Shown in pieces: positions 33,548 through 36,441 of a stretch of DNA of 36,441 nucleotides (its first letter is position 1; each line of letters begins with the position of its first letter). This DNA comes from Deltaproteobacteria bacterium (lineage in GTDB: Bacteria; Desulfobacterota; Dissulfuribacteria; Dissulfuribacterales; Sh68). The notes beneath the pieces were generated by a model. The model saw only the letters and a list, made by a program, of their open reading frames with translations. It did not search any database and was not told the origin of the DNA. The stretch spans positions 1-36,441 of the forward strand of contig JAJYLJ010000008.1 of the NCBI GenBank assembly GCA_021787835.1, given 5' to 3'. The translations under genes and the position numbers were made by a program.

Positions 33548-34194
33548 ACCCATCCTCCTATTTACTTATCGATGCCGGGGTTCGGAGCTAACAAAAGGCT
33601 CGGACATCTCATTTAAGTCTTGAATCACTGACCTGCCAGCACGGAGTGATCCATGCGGCCATGTTCTCCACGAGTATGTTCATGTCGCATGATACGAGGC
33701 TGCCATTGTGCTCAAGTCCAAGGGAGCGGAAGCGCTGCGAGGTGTTCGAATTGAAGGCGTCCAAGTTAAGGCTGACGTTTGAGATGCCTCAATAGACGAG
33801 ACGGCGGACGGTTGTCGCGTCGCAATAGTGATTAAAACGTTAAAAATTTGTCTGTCAGACTGCCGTGTTTATAGCTGTCTGGCGAACGCAATTGTTTTTA
33901 ATATGCTTATCCAGTTAGCTCAGAATAGTGATAAAATACTCCAAAATCTAAGTAGAGGTATATCCCATATCAGAACTTAAGGATATCGGGACGCTTTACC
34001 GTTAGTTCGAAAAAGAGGGTGATACCGTGAAAGCGATAAATCGCTTTATGGTGCGTGGCTGCGGCCTTCTTATGGATACCTTTTTCTCTTTCACAATTCT
34101 TGGCTTATGTATTAATAACATGCATAGCCTATAAAGAATTTGAACTTTATTCTATCGTTCTTCCTGGTATTTTTTTCTTATTTTTGTAATACTT
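33548..34194. other. Gene-poor 647-bp region with possible coding remnant
   Basis: No intact gene could be supported. Between about 33620 and 33775 the minus strand is open for about 50 codons (for example NTSQRFRSLGLEHNGSLVSC), without start or recognisable family, and may be the end of a lost gene. The right half (33840-34190) becomes AT-rich. A palindrome AAAGCGAT-AA-ATCGCTTT lies at 34030-34047. No tRNA, integrase or terminal repeats were seen. Confidence 0.5.
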
Positions 34195-34485
34195 ATGTCA
34201 ATTATTGAAGTTGAAAGGATCTCAATATTGGATAGATACGATAAAATAATTGATAGGTATCTCGATGAACAGAGAAAAGATTATTTAAATATTTTAAACA
34301 ACTCTATGAATATTCGAAATATGATGCTCACATGGGAGGCCTCCGAATTTAAAAACAGAAAGCTTGGAGAAGTAATTAATGAGATAGCCAAACGATATGA
34401 AATACCTAAAGATTACTTATCAGACTTGGATCAAATGCTGAGAGGGTTTAATGAGAAATACTTGGAATTGAGAATAGATTGTTGA
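34195..34485 (+). CDS. Short AT-rich hypothetical protein
   Basis: 96 residues, mostly helical by appearance, with alternating charged residues (RYDKIIDRYLDEQRKDYLNI and RKLGEVINEIAKRYEIPKDY). There is no signal peptide or membrane segment. The DNA is more AT-rich than the housekeeping part. No ribosome site is evident before ATG 34195, so this may not be translated as drawn. I do not recognise a family. It lies upstream of the lipoprotein gene in the same direction. Confidence 0.5.
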   Translation: MSIIEVERISILDRYDKIIDRYLDEQRKDYLNILNNSMNIRNMMLTWEASEFKNRKLGEVINEIAKRYEIPKDYLSDLDQMLRGFNEKYLELRIDC

Positions 34486-34529
34486 AACATGACCCGCCAC
34501 GAGAGAGTTTTTTATTTCACAAGTAGGAA

Positions 34530-34558
34530 TTGACTATTGACAATCCTGATGGCATATT
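34530..34558 (+). promoter_or_regulatory. Candidate promoter of the lipoprotein gene
   Basis: TTGACT (34530-34535), 17 bases, CATATT (34553-34558) gives a plausible sigma-70 promoter with a leader of about 25 bases. A second TTGACA lies at 34537-34542 and TATAGTATAAT runs right up to the ATG, so the exact start is uncertain. Confidence 0.45.
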
Positions 34559-34590
34559 TATCCAAAACCTAGAACTGGGTATAGTATAAT

Positions 34591-35682
34591 ATGAATCAAC
34601 AAACCATCACCGCCCGCATAGTATGTGCCTCGGTACTTTGTTTGTTCTTGATCAGCAGCGTGGCGTGCTCTCGCACGACGCTCGCCCCTATGTTTATGGC
34701 GCACGATGGGTCAAGTGTTATTGATTGTTCGGGTTCAGCAGGGCCTTCTGTTGATTATAAAATCTATATGCTCCGTCTGGTCGAGGCGCCGCCGGGCCAT
34801 GTAAGTGGGAGCATTGCCATATCTTCAATAAATCAGGAAGGTTTGCGGAATGATGCTGTGCACAGTATTTCCGGCAGTATTTATAAGGACAATATAAGTC
34901 TTCAGATAGGTAGGGAATCATTCTTTCAACAATCAGTAAATGTGGTTGGAAAGCTGGATAATGACAATTTGACGCTCAGCGTAGGCAATTCCACTATTGT
35001 TTTTCATAGAGCATCTCAACGCGAATATGAAACAGAATTGGAAAAAATAAATAAACTCGGACGGCATGTTGTTAAAATTAATCAGGCAAATAAACAAATA
35101 GCCGAAGCTGAATTGAATTATCAAAAACTGAATACCGATTTGGAGGATTACATTAAATGGGGTCAAACAAGAATTGATCATCTATCTAATGTTCGTCATT
35201 GGTATGCCGATCGCATTGCTCGTTATACAAAGTGCTTACAGACCATTCGTCCTTTAGCTGAGGCTCATATACCGTCTTGGCGTTGGCAATGGTGTGTTTT
35301 ATCGATAGAGAATGACCGATATAACCGCGATCAGTTTATCCGCGACGGGCGAGATATTTGTTTAGAAAATCAGCGAAGGGTAACCAGCCTGGATGCCAAA
35401 ATCGCGTCCGTACCGCAGCAGTTGTTGGAGGCGCTGAGTTTAATGGAGTCTGTTTGCCCGTTTCTGAATGATGTTGTCTCATGCGAGGCGAAGGTGAAGA
35501 ATTTAAAGTCGCTGCTTGGAAACATTGAAAAAGATAAGGCGGTCGCTGCTTACCGGGCAATAATTCCACAAGTCCAGAATGCGCTTGATACGGATATGCA
35601 GATCGAAAAAGAAGGAGAGAATAGGTTATTGATCATAGATAGCCAAGTGACGAGTTTGTATCAATCGGCCTCAAAGAACTAA
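34591..35682 (+). CDS. Predicted lipoprotein with coiled coil, unknown function
   Basis: 363 residues. A signal peptide ends in a lipobox (SVAC, Cys26), so the protein is probably lipid-anchored in the periplasm or outer membrane. Residues 30-140 look beta-rich. Residues 145-190 form a likely coiled coil (YETELEKINKLGRHVVKINQ and ANKQIAEAELNYQKLNTDLE). A helical region with scattered Cys and Trp follows (IPSWRWQWC, CLENQRRV). I do not recognise a family. There is no clear ribosome site; a TATAAT stands directly before ATG 34591. The stop is 5 bases before the next gene, so the two are likely cotranscribed. Confidence 0.8.
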   Translation: MNQQTITARIVCASVLCLFLISSVACSRTTLAPMFMAHDGSSVIDCSGSAGPSVDYKIYMLRLVEAPPGHVSGSIAISSINQEGLRNDAVHSISGSIYKDNISLQIGRESFFQQSVNVVGKLDNDNLTLSVGNSTIVFHRASQREYETELEKINKLGRHVVKINQANKQIAEAELNYQKLNTDLEDYIKWGQTRIDHLSNVRHWYADRIARYTKCLQTIRPLAEAHIPSWRWQWCVLSIENDRYNRDQFIRDGRDICLENQRRVTSLDAKIASVPQQLLEALSLMESVCPFLNDVVSCEAKVKNLKSLLGNIEKDKAVAAYRAIIPQVQNALDTDMQIEKEGENRLLIIDSQVTSLYQSASKN

Positions 35683-35687
35683 CCGGT

Positions 35688-36278
35688 ATGTCTAACTTTG
35701 AGAATGCACCTCTGCTGTTGGACTTCTCGATTCCGCTGTTTCGTGACAGTAACTCGCTGCAATTCCCCAGGCCCGTTGTGGGTCAGCCAGCGGCAATTCA
35801 GCAGTTCACCGACATTGCGGACTGGCGGAAGTATGTGCTTGACCTGCGTTTGTCTGGCAGTGTGCCAGAGATTTCCCGTCGTAAATACGATCAGGTTTTA
35901 CGACTGTTGTTTATGGCATGGCTGGACGACAGTATAATCAAGTTGGCTGAACTTGGTGCACTAGCAGCACTGGAAGGTGCGATTAAGGCACGTTACCCGG
36001 ATAAGTTCAACGGGCTTGAGGCCGCTCTGAAGTATTTAGTGAAGAGCGGCGGTGTGACCGACGAAGCATTGCGGGTTTTCCGAGAAACCGGTATGCCCGT
36101 CGTGCAAAACATCCTGCGCACATCCAAGAATGGCAGCGGCTCGAGTCTCAGCGAAATCCGCAATCGGCTTGCGCATGGTGACCCGTTTGAGATCATGCCT
36201 TGGGCTGGCCTTTTTGAGGTTGTCCGTGATTTGATCGATTTCATGTACCCCCCACCAGCAGAGTCCACCGCATCATGA
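35688..36278 (+). CDS. Hypothetical protein with a HEPN-like RN-x3-H motif
   Basis: 196 residues, without membrane segments. After a variable N-terminus comes an alpha-helical region (YDQVLRLLFMAWLDDSIIKL, AALEGAIKARYPDKFNGLEA) and near the end LSEIRNRLAHGDPFEIMPWA. The RNRLAH string fits the R-x4-H (RN-x3-H) signature of HEPN domains, many of which are RNases in defence and toxin systems; the surrounding helices suit a HEPN four-helix bundle. This is a motif-level inference. It follows the lipoprotein gene by 5 bases with a weak ribosome site, and its stop overlaps a small ORF (ATGA). Confidence 0.75.
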   Translation: MSNFENAPLLLDFSIPLFRDSNSLQFPRPVVGQPAAIQQFTDIADWRKYVLDLRLSGSVPEISRRKYDQVLRLLFMAWLDDSIIKLAELGALAALEGAIKARYPDKFNGLEAALKYLVKSGGVTDEALRVFRETGMPVVQNILRTSKNGSGSSLSEIRNRLAHGDPFEIMPWAGLFEVVRDLIDFMYPPPAESTAS

Positions 36279-36400
36279 CCTATCTGCACCGAACCCCCGT
36301 TTCGATACTGCATTTTGTGCAAACCATGTCGTCTCTGATGGATTCGGAGCATAGAAAAGAGACTTCCCGGAAATATGGCCTGAGCCGCTCCCATTGGTGA
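36275..36400 (+). CDS. Small ORF overlapping the HEPN-like gene
   Basis: 41 codons beginning MTYLHRTPVSILHFVQTMSS and ending SRSHW. The ATG overlaps the preceding TGA, a typical coupling arrangement, but there is no recognisable domain. It may be a real small protein, the damaged start of a longer gene, or chance. Confidence 0.3.
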   Translation: MTYLHRTPVSILHFVQTMSSLMDSEHRKETSRKYGLSRSHW

Positions 36401-36441
36401 TAAGGGCATTGACTTATAACAAGACGGTGGAGCAGGTCTTT

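Overview
The window reads as a chromosomal segment of a Gram-negative anaerobe, most likely a deltaproteobacterium (Desulfobacterota sensu lato). The supporting evidence is a cytochrome c nitrite reductase pair (NrfHA), LptD, an NtrYX two-component pair next to a DUF4390 gene, a site-2 protease-trpS-scpA cluster, a fused chorismate mutase/prephenate dehydratase, and a Rieske/cytochrome b pair. This is inference from gene content, and no species is claimed. Most of the left 31 kb is dense, GC-moderate housekeeping DNA. One gene (3597-4919) and the right end (about 33.5-36.4 kb) differ visibly in base composition or content.

Layout. 1-1290: 3' part of uvrA. 1291-3532: putative CRP/FNR-type operator, nrfH, nrfA and a strong hairpin. 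3597-4919 (-): an AT-rich FliD-like gene whose product contains no Arg, His, Cys or Trp. 5266-7675: site-2 protease, trpS, scpA. 7677-9977 (-) lptD and 10142-10744 (+) plsY are divergent around a 21-bp palindrome. 10756-15002 (-): DUF4390 gene, ntrY, ntrX, with each start overlapping the previous stop. 15152-15354: promoter, tRNA-Val(GAC) and terminator. 15385-23619: thrS, infC (apparently with an AUA start), rpmI, rplT, pheS, pheT (lacking the usual tRNA-binding domain), ihfA, merR-like gene, pheA. 23659-25617 (-): hexapeptide acyltransferase, flavin reductase-like protein, TPR membrane protein. 25710-27783 (+): queH, DUF2905 gene, Rieske protein, cytochrome b. 27785-30759 (-): mpl, tgt, yajC.

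The right end is accessory. It holds a small secreted protein, a decayed HEPN/nucleotidyltransferase (HI0074/HI0073-type) toxin-antitoxin pair with at least four frameshifts, and a fosmidomycin-resistance-type MFS transporter. A 650-bp stretch with little coding content follows. The window then ends with a short AT-rich ORF, a coiled-coil lipoprotein and a protein carrying a HEPN-like RN-x3-H motif, followed by a 41-codon ORF that overlaps its stop.

How the genes fit together. NrfHA would pass quinol electrons to periplasmic nitrite, and the CRP/FNR-type palindrome suggests control by oxygen, nitrite or NO. The Rieske/cytochrome b pair is a second quinol-oxidising module. The thrS-to-pheA block is the classical translation and phenylalanine cluster. 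QueH and Tgt are two steps of tRNA queuosine synthesis, encoded within 4 kb of each other. I found no CRISPR array, insertion sequence or prophage.
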